From the NCBI GenBank assembly GCA_947685225.1, contig CANTUV010000003.1:2736001-2800000 (forward strand): a stretch of 64,000 nt of DNA, given 5' to 3'. The notes under the pieces were generated by a model that ran no database searches, was not told where the DNA came from, and saw only the letters and a program-made list of their open reading frames with translations. Positions 21,301 through 32,577 of this stretch are shown piece after piece; position 1 is the first letter of the stretch; each line of letters begins with the position of its first letter. Made by a program: the position numbers and the translations under genes. Source of the stretch: Garcia nutans. Its lineage: Eukaryota > Streptophyta > Magnoliopsida > Malpighiales > Euphorbiaceae.

Positions 21301-21728
21301 AAAAAAAATCAAAACCTAATTCTAATTGTCTAAGGAAACAAAAACCATTTAGGAAAAGAAATCAAAACCAAATAGAATTCGGTTTCGAAAAAAATTGCGC
21401 TAGAAAAAATTACACTGGCAAAAAATTGTTGCGGGCTATGGGCAGGCCAGCTGAAAAATTGCAAGCAAACTCGGGCGCGGGCCAGCCAAATCCTGCGGCG
21501 AATTGGCCTAAGCCAATTCACTTTCTAAGACAAAACATTTTCTTCACCGATTCTTCTGTCGCCGATTTTTTATTTATTTTTTACTTTACTAATATTATCT
21601 TTTTTATTTTTATTAAAAATTATAAATATTAAATATTAAAATAAATATTATTTAATTAAAATACCATAAAATTATTTTGGACTATAAAAAATCTTGGACC
21701 AGACTGGGTTAAAAATTAAGGGTCTATA

Positions 21729-22315
21729 AGTAGCAAAAAATTTAGCTATTTTTTTACTATTATATATTGGATATTCCTTATATACCCTTGGCCCATGTGC
21801 GAAAAAATATTTTTTATTACTTATAAAATTTTTTTAGACATACATAGATAGTTTTTACTATTTAAAATTTGGCATGCATCGAAAAATCAATTACAAATAT
21901 TCCATCATTGTAAAAGCATTCAACTTACTTTTTCAATTATTGAATAAAGCATATGACTTACCTTTCTCATAGAGTAGGCTTGCCTTTGAGGCAAAGCAAT
22001 AGAGATATAACTTTCAATTATTGTACTAACACACCTTACCTTTTTATTATTGTGTAAAGTTTCAACACTATGCTTTCTCATCATTATATGTCAATTAAAG
22101 TCCAAAGTATCTGCACTATTCTTTCCTTTTCTTTTACTTTACTTCTCATCCTTTTTATATGCATCATTTTACTATTTAAATGTTCAAAAACCTATTTTCT
22201 TTGTAATTCATTCATTCAAGCTTCATACTTTGCATTTTAAACTTTTAGTGTTCTCTAAAGTCCTTTGTTCTCCATCTTAAACTTCTTGTATTCGTTAATC
22301 AATTTTAGCTTATAA
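21729..22315. other. E2 region upstream of the PMD gene
   Basis: It aligns with E1 from about 2345 (AAAATTTAGCTA) to the PMD start. It is AT-rich, and no clear TATA box is retained at the position seen in E1 and E5. No gene is seen. Confidence 0.5.
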
Positions 22316-23800
22316 ATGAAGGATGTACAACATGCTTCAAGGACCGAGCCTCAATCTAATGTTGAACTTCTAGACCATGTCCGAACGCAGGAAAATGGGA
22401 CAGTTGTCCTCTTAGCTGGGATGGATCTCCATCGTAGCACAGTTGAAGAGTCGGAGGTAAGCACTATTTTGCTGCAATTTAATTACTTATTTGCACAAAA
22501 ATACGTTATTGATTATTGATAATAAGGAAAAATACAAAAATAAATTTACATGATTTTCTTAGCAAACATTTGGAAAGAGAATTAGATAAATTTACAGAAT
22601 TTATTTAGCAAATTTATAGAATTGTTAACAAGTATAAATTTACGGATTTTTTAAACAAGTATATGAATTTACAAGATTGTATATATGTTAGTTTATCCTA
22701 TCTATTATGAAAATACATACTTAAAAATAAATTCTTCAGTTAGATATATGTAAAGAGCTTACAGAAGGAATTTAACATTTATATGCCCCCTTTTTTATTT
22801 TCTTTTTTTAAATAAATTTACAAAATTTATATAACAAATAGATGCATGAAAATAAATTGACGAGAGTTGTTTAGTAAAAATGCATAAAAAAGATAAATAA
22901 AATAAATTTATGCATGAATAAAAATTAATAGAATTTAATTACCTTAGCTGACTAACATGTCTTATTTGAGCATGACGCCTGCGTCGTTCGTGGCAGAAGG
23001 TGTGATTATAAGGCCCTCCAGTGCTATAAATGGGTGCCACCTCCTGTGAAAAGGATGATTGGGGAATATGGCTTTGAGGATTTTGTCTTGCAATTACCGA
23101 CAAGAGGTTTCTAAATTGATAGGGATATAGTCCAAGCACTTGCAGAGAGATGGATGGACACTAGTCATACTTTTCATCTGCCTATTGGAGAAATGACTAT
23201 TGGTCCGATCGAATTTGCTGCTATAATAGGCCTTAGGTTCCATGGAATTCTAGTCCCTTTGACTGATAACATTTTAACTCCGGTTGAAATCTGAAAGTTG
23301 ATTGAGACCATATAAGATCAAATACAAATCAATTTGATAGTAATGGATGAACTACACCAGACCAGTAGAAGGGAGACGAGCTAAGCAATATACCCAGTGG
23401 TTCTTGTTGTATTTATTAGCATCGATCATTCTATGTAGTACTGAGGCTATTATTCATCTGTTAGTATTACAAGCCCTTGCTAGCCTAGAGCATGTGCCAT
23501 TTTATAATTGGGGAAAGCTAGACTTGTATGTCTTTATCATGGTCTCGACAAACTTTACAGATGAAAGATATCTTTTACTAGATTCATGGTCATTGTTGAG
23601 GTATAAATTTCCATAATTGATGAATCAAATAATGTGTGTGAGTATATGAGCTTGACTTTTCATTGCTTCTACAGGTTTGGGCATACGAGCATAACCTTAT
23701 GAAGGTACCTTTACTTGATGGACCACGAGTTGGATATCCAAGGCTGAATTTTTGGCTATCAGGTCATATAGAGGCGTCAGGCAGTCACCATGTGCATACC
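22316..23800 (+). pseudogene. Antisense PMD gene of E2, 5' part
   Basis: Exon 1 (22316-22455) encodes a start similar to E1 (LLDHVRTQENGTVVLLAGMD, then LHRSTVEESE) and ends at GTAAGC. After an AT-rich intron, the PMD core follows from about 22970: RWMDTSHTFHLPIGEMTIG, then a stop near 23113 before it and another near 23292 after it. The next blocks read QVWAYEHNLMKVPLLDGPRV after the acceptor ACAG at 23672-23675, ending ...SHHVHT. The solo LTR S1 interrupts the exon at 23801. Homology to E1 is collinear throughout. Several stops make it a pseudogene. Confidence 0.7.
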
Positions 23801-26800
23801 TGTGACCCGGGATTTTTGCCCCCACTCCCATGTAAAAATGGTTCTTGCGACTTTGATATTGTTAGGCTCAGAGCCTTAGAGAATATGGGTCTAAATCCAA
23901 AGAAAATGGAGTCACCACCCTGATGGACTGGAAAAAGAAAGGAGGGATGACTCGATTCCTATGAAATCCATAACCCTCTAATGAATTTGGAAAGTTGGTG
24001 TAAACCCTTAATTTTTTACCCAGTCCAGTATGATATTTTTAAACATTCCAAAATAATTGTGTGGTGTTTTATTATTTATTTTAATAATATTTTAATAATA
24101 TTTATTACTTAGAATATTTAATAGTTATTTTTAATAAAAATAAAAAATATCAAAAAAATAAAAAATCGGAAGGATCGAGGAGTGACGCGCAACAGCACAG
24201 AGCACTACAGCGCAGCAAGGGGCTTCGCCGCAGCAGCAAATTGGGCTTGCCCAGTTCACCGCAGGCGCTGCCTGCAGTGAACTGACTTGTCCATTTTGCC
24301 CAGCCCGCAGTTGCCCACTGCCTCACCCAACGCAGCCTGCGTGCCAGCCCACAGCAATCCTTGCAGGCTAAGCAGCCCGTGCACTGCCGATTTTTTATCA
24401 AACCTTGTTTTACCCGGTTTTGTGATTTTTCCTAAATAGTTGGTATTTCCTTATTAAAATAGTATTAAACACACGAACTAGGGAGGATTTTTTTTGGGAA
24501 GAAACTTTGGACTTTTAATTTTTCCTGAGACTTGAGGCAGAAACCATAGAAAAATAGGGAAGAAAAAGAAAAGAAACCAAGGAAGACAAAAGCAATAAAG
24601 GAAACAAAATTATACAAAGACAGTGAACGCATTGCCTTAATTTTGCTCTGCCAGAAATCTTGTCTTAAAGCAGACAGTAGCTTGTTTCAATTTCTTTAAT
24701 TTGGTGGAGCCTTCACACGCTGATAAGTTCTTCTAAATTCAATTTATTAAATCAATAATCATCTTCACTTTTCAAAACTATCATCACAACATTTTTATTA
24801 CTCAACTTCTTCTTGATTTCTTTCATACAACATGCATAAATTTTAATTTAAATCAATAACATAATCATCAAAACACTAAACTAATTTACTCAAACCCTAT
24901 TTTTATTTTTATAAAAATACCAAAACCTTATTTTCTAAACCTTAAACCCTAACTTATAAAACCTAAATCCCAAAACCATGACTTAAACCCTAATTTCTAA
25001 ACTATAAAACCCTAGCCTTGTTTTCCAAAACCCTAATCATATTTTCCTCAAATACTAAAAATATTTTTCAAAATTTTCAACACCAAGACCTACATCCCTA
25101 AAAACCAGTTTTTAAAATTTTCTAGGACCGCCGTATTGGCTCGTCGAAGTGGTCAATATTCATTTGTTTATTTAACTTTCTTTTTTCCAAAGCCCTAATT
25201 TAGTAATTAAAATTATAATACCTTATTTTAAGATGCAAACTCTAAACTTATACATTTATTACTTTATTTAGTTTTAGATTTTATTATGTAGTTTATTATA
25301 TATTTTGATGATTGATTTATTTAATTTTGATGTTTGGTTTATTTAATTTATCATAGATGAATATATTTTCTTTATTATTATTTATTTACTAAAATTGTAA
25401 AAGGTATGTTTCCATTATTGGGTACCTCATTAATTAATTTTCATGTAATTTAAATTATTTTTATATTTTTGGGATTAATGTAAAGGACACGTTTCCACCT
25501 TTTGGTGGGTGTCCTATTTAGTTTTAGACATTAGACGATGTAAGAACATGTTTCCATCCTCAGATGGATATCCATTTATTTGTTTTATTTGGACATTATT
25601 GTGATTTTAATAAAGTATTTATTTATTCTTATGATCGCATGTAGTATGGATAATATCATTATATTTAAGAATTTTATAATATTAAGACCTGAAAAGGAGG
25701 CCGTTCCAATGAACCGAGCATTATGGGGGTGCTGGGCCATTTCTCACCTTCCCCACATGTACCTAACTTTTCGAACTCATTAAGGGGTTGGGGATTCCTT
25801 CGGAATTGAATCATCCACCCCTTTCTTTTTCCCGTCCCTCCTGAGTGGTGACTCCATTTTCTCCGGGCTTAGACCTGTGTTCTCTAAGGCCCTGAGCCTA
25901 ATAGTGTCGAAGTCGCAAGAACCATTCCACCGGGAGTGGGAACGAAAATCCCCGCTCATAGTTGGGTATGTTTGAGAAAGGTGAGAATGACCCAGCACCC
26001 CCACATCGCCCGGTTCATTAGAACCGGCCTCCTTTTCATGTCTAAATATTGTAAAATTCTTAATTATTACAATATAATCCATACTACATGTGATGATTAA
26101 AATAAGAGCATCATTGTATTAATAATCAAAATAATGTTCAAGCAAAGCAAATAAATGGATACACATCAGAGGATGGAAACATGTCCTTACATTGTCCAAT
26201 GTCTAAAACTAAATAGGACACCCACCAAAAGGTAGAAATGTGTCCTTTACATTGATCCTAAAATATTTAAAAGATAACTTAAATTACATAATAAAAATCG
26301 AGGCACCCACTAAGTGGAAACATGCCTTTTACAATCTTAGGATCTAAGTAAACAATTAATTAAACCATTCAAGAATTAAGATAAAAGCATACAATATAAA
26401 GAAACATTCATAGCACATATTAATAACCAAACCTACATTATATTAAAAAAAAAAACTTATACAAATTAGGGTTTCATTAACATAGATTAGGGTTTTCCTA
26501 TAAAATTAGGGTTTTGGGTTTATAGAAAAAAATGGAATTAGGGTTTTAAGAAGACACGATTAGGGTTGTGGTTTTTAGAAAGACAAAGTTATTGTAGAGG
26601 GTTGAGTTAGGTTTAGAAAATGAAGTTTAGGGATTTAGGGTTTTTAGGGTTTAAAACTAGTTCTATAACTTTAGGATTTAAAAACTAATTGTAGGATTTA
26701 ATATTTAGAAACTGTCTAGGGTTTTAATATTGGAAACTGATTATTAAAATAATTAGGGTTTTGAAAATTTATTTTAGCTATTGTGACAGTTTAAAGTTAG

Positions 26801-27892
26801 TTTGGACAATTTGCTTTGAAAATAAATCAAATAGTTTAATGTAATGTGATGGACAGTAAACATAAAAACTGATTAACATCTGAATGAGTCATGTTTTAAC
26901 CATATAGATTGTAAGATCATGGCTATTGGATATTTTGTAAAAGTATAAAAATCCAAACAAAATAATGAAACAAAAATAAAGACTGAGCAATGGAACAGAA
27001 ACAAAAATAAAACAAAGAAACAAAAACAAAAATTGAACAATTAAACAAGGTGAATGAATTGTTCTGGATTTAAACTAAAAAAAGAATTGCAAACCTCCAT
27101 TTGTAAGTTTCACCAAATTTGATTCTAGCCAAATGAAGTCAAAGATAGTGATGCTACCTTTGATGGTTTGATGTGTGTTTTGTTGATATTTTGCAAACTG
27201 ATTATTGATTCTTGATGCTTGTTGACGATTGCCAAATTCTATTGAAAGGTGCTAACCCCTTACCTATTGTTGCTTCTTACTACCTGCCAAATCCCCCTCT
27301 TTAATGTTAAATATCAATATTTATAGGCATAATTAGGTTTAACCTAAAACCCTAATACACTTGATCCGATGGCTAAGACAAATTCAAAACCCTAATATAT
27401 TTGATCCAGCGGCTAAGACAAAGTCAAATAATTAAAACTAATCAAAAAGATCATATTAGTGGCCTGTGGCAAATTGGACACTCCAATTCACCATAGGTGA
27501 TGGAATGGGGTGAATTGAAGTTTCCAATTTGCCCCAGGTAAGTGCTTATGGTGAATTGGACACTCCAATTTGCCACAGGTGATGGGCTAGGCAAATTGGA
27601 GTGTCGAATTCACCCCAGGCCCTCCCTGTGGCAATTTGGACACTCCAATTTGCTGCAGGCAAGTGCCTTGGGTGAATTGGCATGTTGTTTTAACAAAATA
27701 TGTGCTTTAAGGCTTGTACCAACTTGTCTTTGGATTTTAATATTGAATCAAACCCATTTTAGTCCTTCAAAAATTGTACCGACCTAAATCAAAGCTATAA
27801 ACTAGGTTTAAGCTTTTAAAATTAGATTAAATTTGGCTTGGACTCTTTTAATTGGGATCGAACTAGCTTAGGGCCAAAAATAAGGGTCTACG
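23801..27892 (-). mobile_element. S1: solo LTR inserted in the E2 PMD gene
   Basis: The ends are TGTGACCC (reverse of an LTR 3' end) and GGGTCTACG (reverse of an LTR start), flanked by the 5-bp duplication ATACC at 23796-23800 and 27893-27897. Without the nested S2 and its duplicated target it is about 2.1 kb. There is no internal domain, so it is the product of LTR-LTR recombination. It carries a minus-strand TATA box at 27318-27327 and at least eight TTAGGGTT(T) motifs at 26460-26770. The host PMD sequence reads through cleanly across the insertion. Confidence 0.88.
23999..25960 (+). mobile_element. S2: solo LTR inserted in S1, opposite orientation
   Basis: It begins TGTAAACCCTTAATTTTT and ends CCCGCTCATA (family end CTCACA). 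It is flanked by GTTGG at 23994-23998 and 25961-25965, and the S1 sequence continues across. It is 1962 bp long, shorter than its relatives. Compared with the E3 LTR it lacks about 33 bp containing the TATA box (around 24455). Telobox-like AAACCCTAA motifs cluster at 24890-25050. Confidence 0.88.
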
Positions 27893-29210
27893 ATACCCAA
27901 TAGTATCACTTGAGTCTAGAGACAAGGTAAAAAAATGAAATTAGTATGTAAAATATTATGGAAAGGATAACTTACCTCTTTTATGATTATGTAAGTGGAC
28001 ATTGCTTGGTGGAGGGACGATGAGAGAACTAAATGGATCCCTGTCATAAGTGCTACATTGCCTTTTTAAAATTCTCAACAAGTTATTACGGGGCTAATTT
28101 CTAGTGGCTGGTTCCTCGGTGAATGGGTGTATAATTGGTTCTTTGGTCCAGAAAAGTGAAGAATTCCCACAAATATCCCGAGATACACTGTAGATATCAT
28201 TACCATGCCAGATGATTCTTGGAGATGTGTGCAAAATGGATACCAGATCGACTCCATATTGTTTTTGCAAGATGTATCATATACCCAATTTATTCCGGAT
28301 CAACTTTTGAATTTTAAAGTTTCTGTTGTCATGGTTAAAGGTATGGAAGAACAGGATGAAGGAGAATATGATGGAGAAGAAGAAGAGGAGGAGGGTGAAA
28401 AAGAAGGTGAAGATGATGAGGAGGGTGAAGGTGAGAATAAAGATAAGGGTAAAGGTGAGGATGGAGATTTCATGGCCATCTCCTCGCAGGTTGATCGAAC
28501 ATGTTCTTGTGCTTATCTAGGATGGCTTCCATTGCATTTGTCTAACTTGAATTTTTGCATGTGGTTGAGTAATCACGTGGTCCCCATCTAGAAGCTATCC
28601 CACCGTATGCTGCTCTAATGCAATAGAAATTCTCTCTGTTTGCTCCTTCTTCTTTCCCAAATATACCACCTTATCCGCAGGGTTTCGATCCAAGTTACCT
28701 AGTTTGTTAGCCTGTTCCATAATGATATATGCTATATGTATGCATGAAAATATATGGACTTACCCTTTTCTTTGTCTGACTCACAGCAAATGCTTAAGGA
28801 GCATAATAGAAAGTTGCATGAAGAATTAACTGCCAGTCGTTAACATGGTACCCATTTTGAAGGACTATACTGTCAGTAGGAATAGAACTTCTGGGACTTT
28901 TGGTTTCAAGGCATGAGGGATCTTAATGCTTCTTCTTCGAGGGGCCTTAGACTAATGACCATGATGTGCCTCCTCCTTTTTCAAGCGATGACTATTACAT
29001 ACCTGACTTTTAATGTAATAGGAACTCATGTGCTTCTTCCTCTGGTGGATTTTGGGCGGATGATATACCTCCTCCTCTATCAAGTGATGACTTTTTTAGG
29101 GTCTTATTTAATAACAGACCACCTCCCCCTTCTCAGTGATCAACTTGTATTAAACTTGAAAAAAAAACTTGTATTTAATGTACATAGTAACAATAATAAT
29201 AATATTTAAC
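27893..29210 (+). pseudogene. Antisense PMD gene of E2, 3' part
   Basis: It resumes after S1 with ATACCCAATAG. An exon from about 27990 (VDIAWWRDDERTKWIPVIS) parallels the NMAWWNTEERTN exon of E1. It then runs to a strongly acidic tail at 28345-28470, rich in Glu, Gly, Lys and Asp (EEEEEEGEKEGEDDEEGEGE). A donor-like GTTGATC region follows, and the last exon ends in Pro/Ser-type sequence before 29210. The acidic tail is also found, shorter, in E1. In-frame stops (for example near 28158) show it is dead. Confidence 0.6.
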
Positions 29211-29618
29211 TTTCCTGTAACTTTGACTTTTTTTTGTATCACTCTTTTTTTTACTTTTTTGTATCTTTTTTTCTTTCTTTTTTTTACATATAACACATAG
29301 AATGCCTATGATAAATTCCCAAATTTTGAATTTGTCATGAGCTAGGATTTGGATTTATAAAGCCAAGATGGATTCAGCACACATTCCACAAGCACATCCT
29401 TTTCCTTATGCGCCTTGGTTTCAAGCCTTTTGTTTATTTAAATCAATGGCGATTCTAAAATGCAGCAATCCTAGCAATCTGCTTGTTACAATTCTCAACT
29501 CAAAACAAGAAAACCTACCATTCAATCCACCACCTTTTCTCATGAATTTCGTCACAGCAACATAAACAAATTTTCCATCATCAACTCAAACAATTTTGAC
29601 TTTTCTCAAACCCTATCA
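29211..29618. other. Spacer between PMD and DUF7745-like genes in E2
   Basis: T-rich low-complexity sequence (29225-29290), then an upstream region resembling 10170-10449 of E1 (GCGCCTTGGTTTCAAGCC is E2-specific). No gene or clear promoter motif is seen. Confidence 0.45.
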
Positions 29619-30963
29619 ATAACTGAGTTAAATTTAATGAAAATTAAAGGTTTACTTAAGACCATTAAATCTACACATTGAGAACAAATATCTTGGTCTC
29701 AAATAATGCCTTAAAGTGTTTCCAAAATGTCAAATTGGCATTCCTTTTGACATGCCATGACCTCCTTTTGGGATGTGAAAAGTAGGACTTTCAAGATAAA
29801 TAACTTTGAAATATGTTCTATGATCAAAGAATTTGAAGCTATTCTCGAATATCAAGGTAATTAACTAATGACATTACCCATACTAACTTCAAAAGCCCAT
29901 CAAAAGATGCAGATGTTGTTTCAACTCTCAAAATCTTAAGTTCTACAATTAACCAGAGGTGAGAAAATTTTGCTTGGTTCATTGATCGATTTTTGCTCTT
30001 CCTATTTGGCTCCCATCAAAGCATAGGGACGCATGTTCTATCTATGCTTGCTTGTTCAATTTTTGCTTATTTCTTCTGGCGGTGACATTGATCCAAGAAC
30101 ACTAGATATCATAGACTAGATGGAGGGAGGATTGTCACCAGTACCCATGATCTTGGTTGAAACTCTAGTTAGATTGGATCAATTCATGACAGATTCTTCT
30201 AGGAGGTTGGCTAGAAGTCCCCTGCTACTTCAGGTAATTACCTAAATTGTCCTTTTGGATTTTCAATTTAGGCCTTTAATATTATTTTTTATTACTGTAA
30301 TTTTTTCCTAGCCCGCCCTTATAGGTTTTCGAAACTAGCGAGCTATCCTAATTTTTATCTAGGCTGCTCTTATGGGTTTTTGACCTAAAGGACTCTTTTC
30401 TTTTTTAAAAAGGAAAAAAAAAATTGGTCCTAATTTTTGCCTAGACTGCCCTTACGAGTTTTTAGAGCTAGCAGACCACCCTAATTTTTGTTTAGGCTGC
30501 CCTTGCAGGTTTTCAACCTAATGGGCTTCTTCTTTTATATAAATTGCTCTCCTTCTTTACAGGTCTGGCTACAGAAGCATTTCTGCCTGCTTGACACCCC
30601 ATCCATTGACTTTACCAAATATCTACTCTAACATCATTTTGTGAGAAAACTGCTTCATTCTGCTTCTTCATATGCCGAGTAGGTTGACTAGATCCACTCT
30701 GGATCTGTGATTAACATCTGTATTAACATCTGTTTGTTGGTACCTTAGTGAAAGATTACCCATGTCACCATTCGGACATATCTGATGTATGTTCCTCTTA
30801 CTACTATCCATCAGGGCACTTACTATGATCCTCATCGACTTGACCACTAGTATGGAGCTGAGGCTCGAAGTTCTGAGTTCATTCCTGATTTGGACATGCC
30901 CATCTGACTGAAGCCTACTTGGATCAACTAAAGCAAAGCTGGCCTCCACGTTACACTTATCGT
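29619..30963 (+). pseudogene. Antisense DUF7745-like gene of E2 (start codon lost)
   Basis: Collinear with 10450-11763 of E1. The start ATG is ATA here (29619-29621), followed by the equivalent of the ELN.KIKGLLK stretch. Recognisable pieces include the NGFEICPL-like segment (here NNFEICSMIKEFEAI), LLGSLIDFCSSYLAP-like sequence and PVPMILVETLVRLD. The donor GTAATTACC at about 30236 matches E1. The intron holds hairpin repeats (30240-30525), and exon 2 (VWLQKHFCLLDTPS) begins after TTTACAG near 30564. The end CGTCTGCCATAA at about 30963 matches the E1 stop position. Many stops and indels are present. Confidence 0.6.
30240..30525. repeat. Hairpin repeats in the DUF7745 intron of E2
   Basis: About five units of the CCTAG.C.GCCCTT...GGGTTTT...CTAGCGAG type, in the same intron as in E1, with unit-to-unit substitutions that partly keep the stem pairing (GACCTAAAGG, AACCTAATGG). 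Confidence 0.65.
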
Positions 30964-31374
30964 CTGCCATAAATCTTACATTTGTCAATTCTTTAAAAGA
31001 AAAAAATAATGTTAGAATGAACAATAAAGAAAATAAAAGATGTTTTCCTTTTATAATTTGTCATCACTTTTCGCAATTATGTGATTTATTTTACCCTAAT
31101 GGTTAAATTTTTTGAAATAGTGCACATAGAATAATTTTAACATTAACTCTATTTTATTAAATTGAGGAACAACTAAAAACATAAAGTCAGCATACACAAG
31201 ATTACTCATGTCGCCATCTAGCCTTTTTGAGTTTTCTAATTGACAATTTTCTCTCATTTTAGCCCTAATAATTGCCTAGCCCGTCTTTTCGGGTTTTTAG
31301 AACTAGCAAACTGCTCTATCTTTTGCCAAGGTCGCCCTTTCAGGTTTTCAACCTAGTAAACTCCTTTTTTTATT
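30964..31374. other. Convergence zone of E2 with three hairpin repeats (31210-31363)
   Basis: This is the equivalent of 11764-12176 in E1: an AT-rich block and then three hairpin units just before the pol stop. No other feature is seen. Confidence 0.6.
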
Positions 31375-32560
31375 ATTTTAAACATAAAACCTCTTCAACC
31401 TATCAATGTTCGCTGGTTCACTATACTTGTTCCCATCCATGTCAGACAACTTGACTGCACCCTTGTTCATGACTTGTTTCACAATGTACAGCCCTTCCCA
31501 ACTAGGTCTAAACTTTCCTCTTGGATCAGGGACGCTAGGCTTGCAATGCTTCAACACTAAGTTGCCGACTTTAAGCCTTTTAAGCTTAACCCTTTTATTG
31601 TAAACCCGAGCTATCTTTCCTTGATAGAGTTAATGATGATACTTTCTTCAAATAAGGCTAGTTGTGTATATCTACTTGCTACCCATTCTGCCTCAGGCAA
31701 TTTAGCTTCTAGGACTACTCTCAATAATTGGATCTCAATTTCAATCGGTAACAATGATTCCATCCCATAAATCAAGGAAAATCTTCTAGTTGGGGGTTCA
31801 TACACTTGTCTTGTACCCCCATAAAGCAAAAGGAAGCATTTTTGACTAATCCCTATACATTTTGGTCATCTTGGATAGATCTGCTTAATTATCTTGTTTG
31901 TTGCTTCCACTACACCATTAGCCTTTGGTCTATAAGGGGAAGATCGGTGATGATGGATCTAGCTTCAAGAATAACTCCTTAAATGTTCCTTGAAATTGTA
32001 CCCATTGTCTGACACTACACTAACTCCATACCTACTGATGAGATTCTTCTCAAAAAATCAAGCCATCTGCTTTGCCCCCAGCTTGTTGAAATTGTACCCA
32101 TTGTCTGACACTACACTAACTTCCTGCATGTATTTTTGACATAATCTACTCAACTTCAGACTTTCTCAAGCATCTTAAGTGCACTCCATTGGGATATCTA
32201 TGATACAACTCTCCATGAAAGGTGATGTATTATAAGGACAATCTCCTTATAGCTCTTCTCTCTTCCTTTGTTACACCCTATGGGTATTCTCTACTTTCCA
32301 AGAACCGTCTTATAGTGTCATACCACGTATCATAGTCTGTATTAGTTTCTATGACCATTTCATACTCATAGCAAGGAGTCGATGAACTGGTCAAAACCAA
32401 AAGGTAGAAATAACTTAACATAATCCTCCCATACTGAAGCCAGGTTGGCTAGGGCATCGGCAATTTGGTTTTCCTCTCTTGGTAGGTGTATACCCTGCAC
32501 TCCTTAAAGTTCTTCTTCATCATGGTCAAATAATCATGGTATGGCTTTAACTTCTCTTCT
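31375..32560 (-). pseudogene. E2 integrase region (deleted and broken)
   Basis: The minus strand gives the C-terminal YGMESLLPIEIEIQLLRVVLE block (31611-31829) and the end of the second RNase H near 32450, but the zinc-binding and first-Asp parts are gone. Relative to E1 about 300 bp are missing at 32085/32122, replaced by 36 bp copied from 31990-32025. Stops are frequent. No integrase can be made from it. Confidence 0.7.
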
Positions 32561-32577
32561 TTTAACTCCCATTCTTC

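Larger units (their letters stand above)
1..21728 (-). mobile_element. E1: Tat/Ogre-like Ty3/gypsy LTR retrotransposon, nearly complete
   Basis: Two copies of one roughly 2.2-kb LTR bracket a minus-strand gag-pol: the left copy fills 1-1671 and the right copy 19546-21728. Window base 1 aligns to 20083, so about 537 bp of the left LTR lie outside the window. A polypurine tract abuts the left LTR and a PBS abuts the right LTR, which fixes the orientation. The internal region (17.9 kb) includes a 5.2-kb CACTA insertion and two antisense genes. About 14 mismatches, mostly transitions, were counted by eye over the first 250 aligned LTR bases, so the copy is not recent. Length, PBS type, double RNase H and extra genes after pol match the Tat/Ogre lineage. 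Coding parts carry several frameshifts and stops. E1 is inserted in E2, whose PMD region resumes at 21729. Confidence 0.88.
19546..21728 (-). repeat. E1 5' LTR (right copy, complete)
   Basis: 2183 bp, from TGTGAG at 19546 (reverse of ...CTCACA) to GGTCTATA at 21728 (reverse of TATAGACC; the family start is TGTAGACC, so the terminal dinucleotide is mutated). A C16 run lies at 19777-19792. It matches the left LTR throughout. Confidence 0.9.

Noticed and set aside
24890..25050. Interstitial telomere tract (AAACCCTAA runs)
   Set aside because: Copies are scattered with irregular spacing and occur in every LTR of the family; there is no uninterrupted tandem array.
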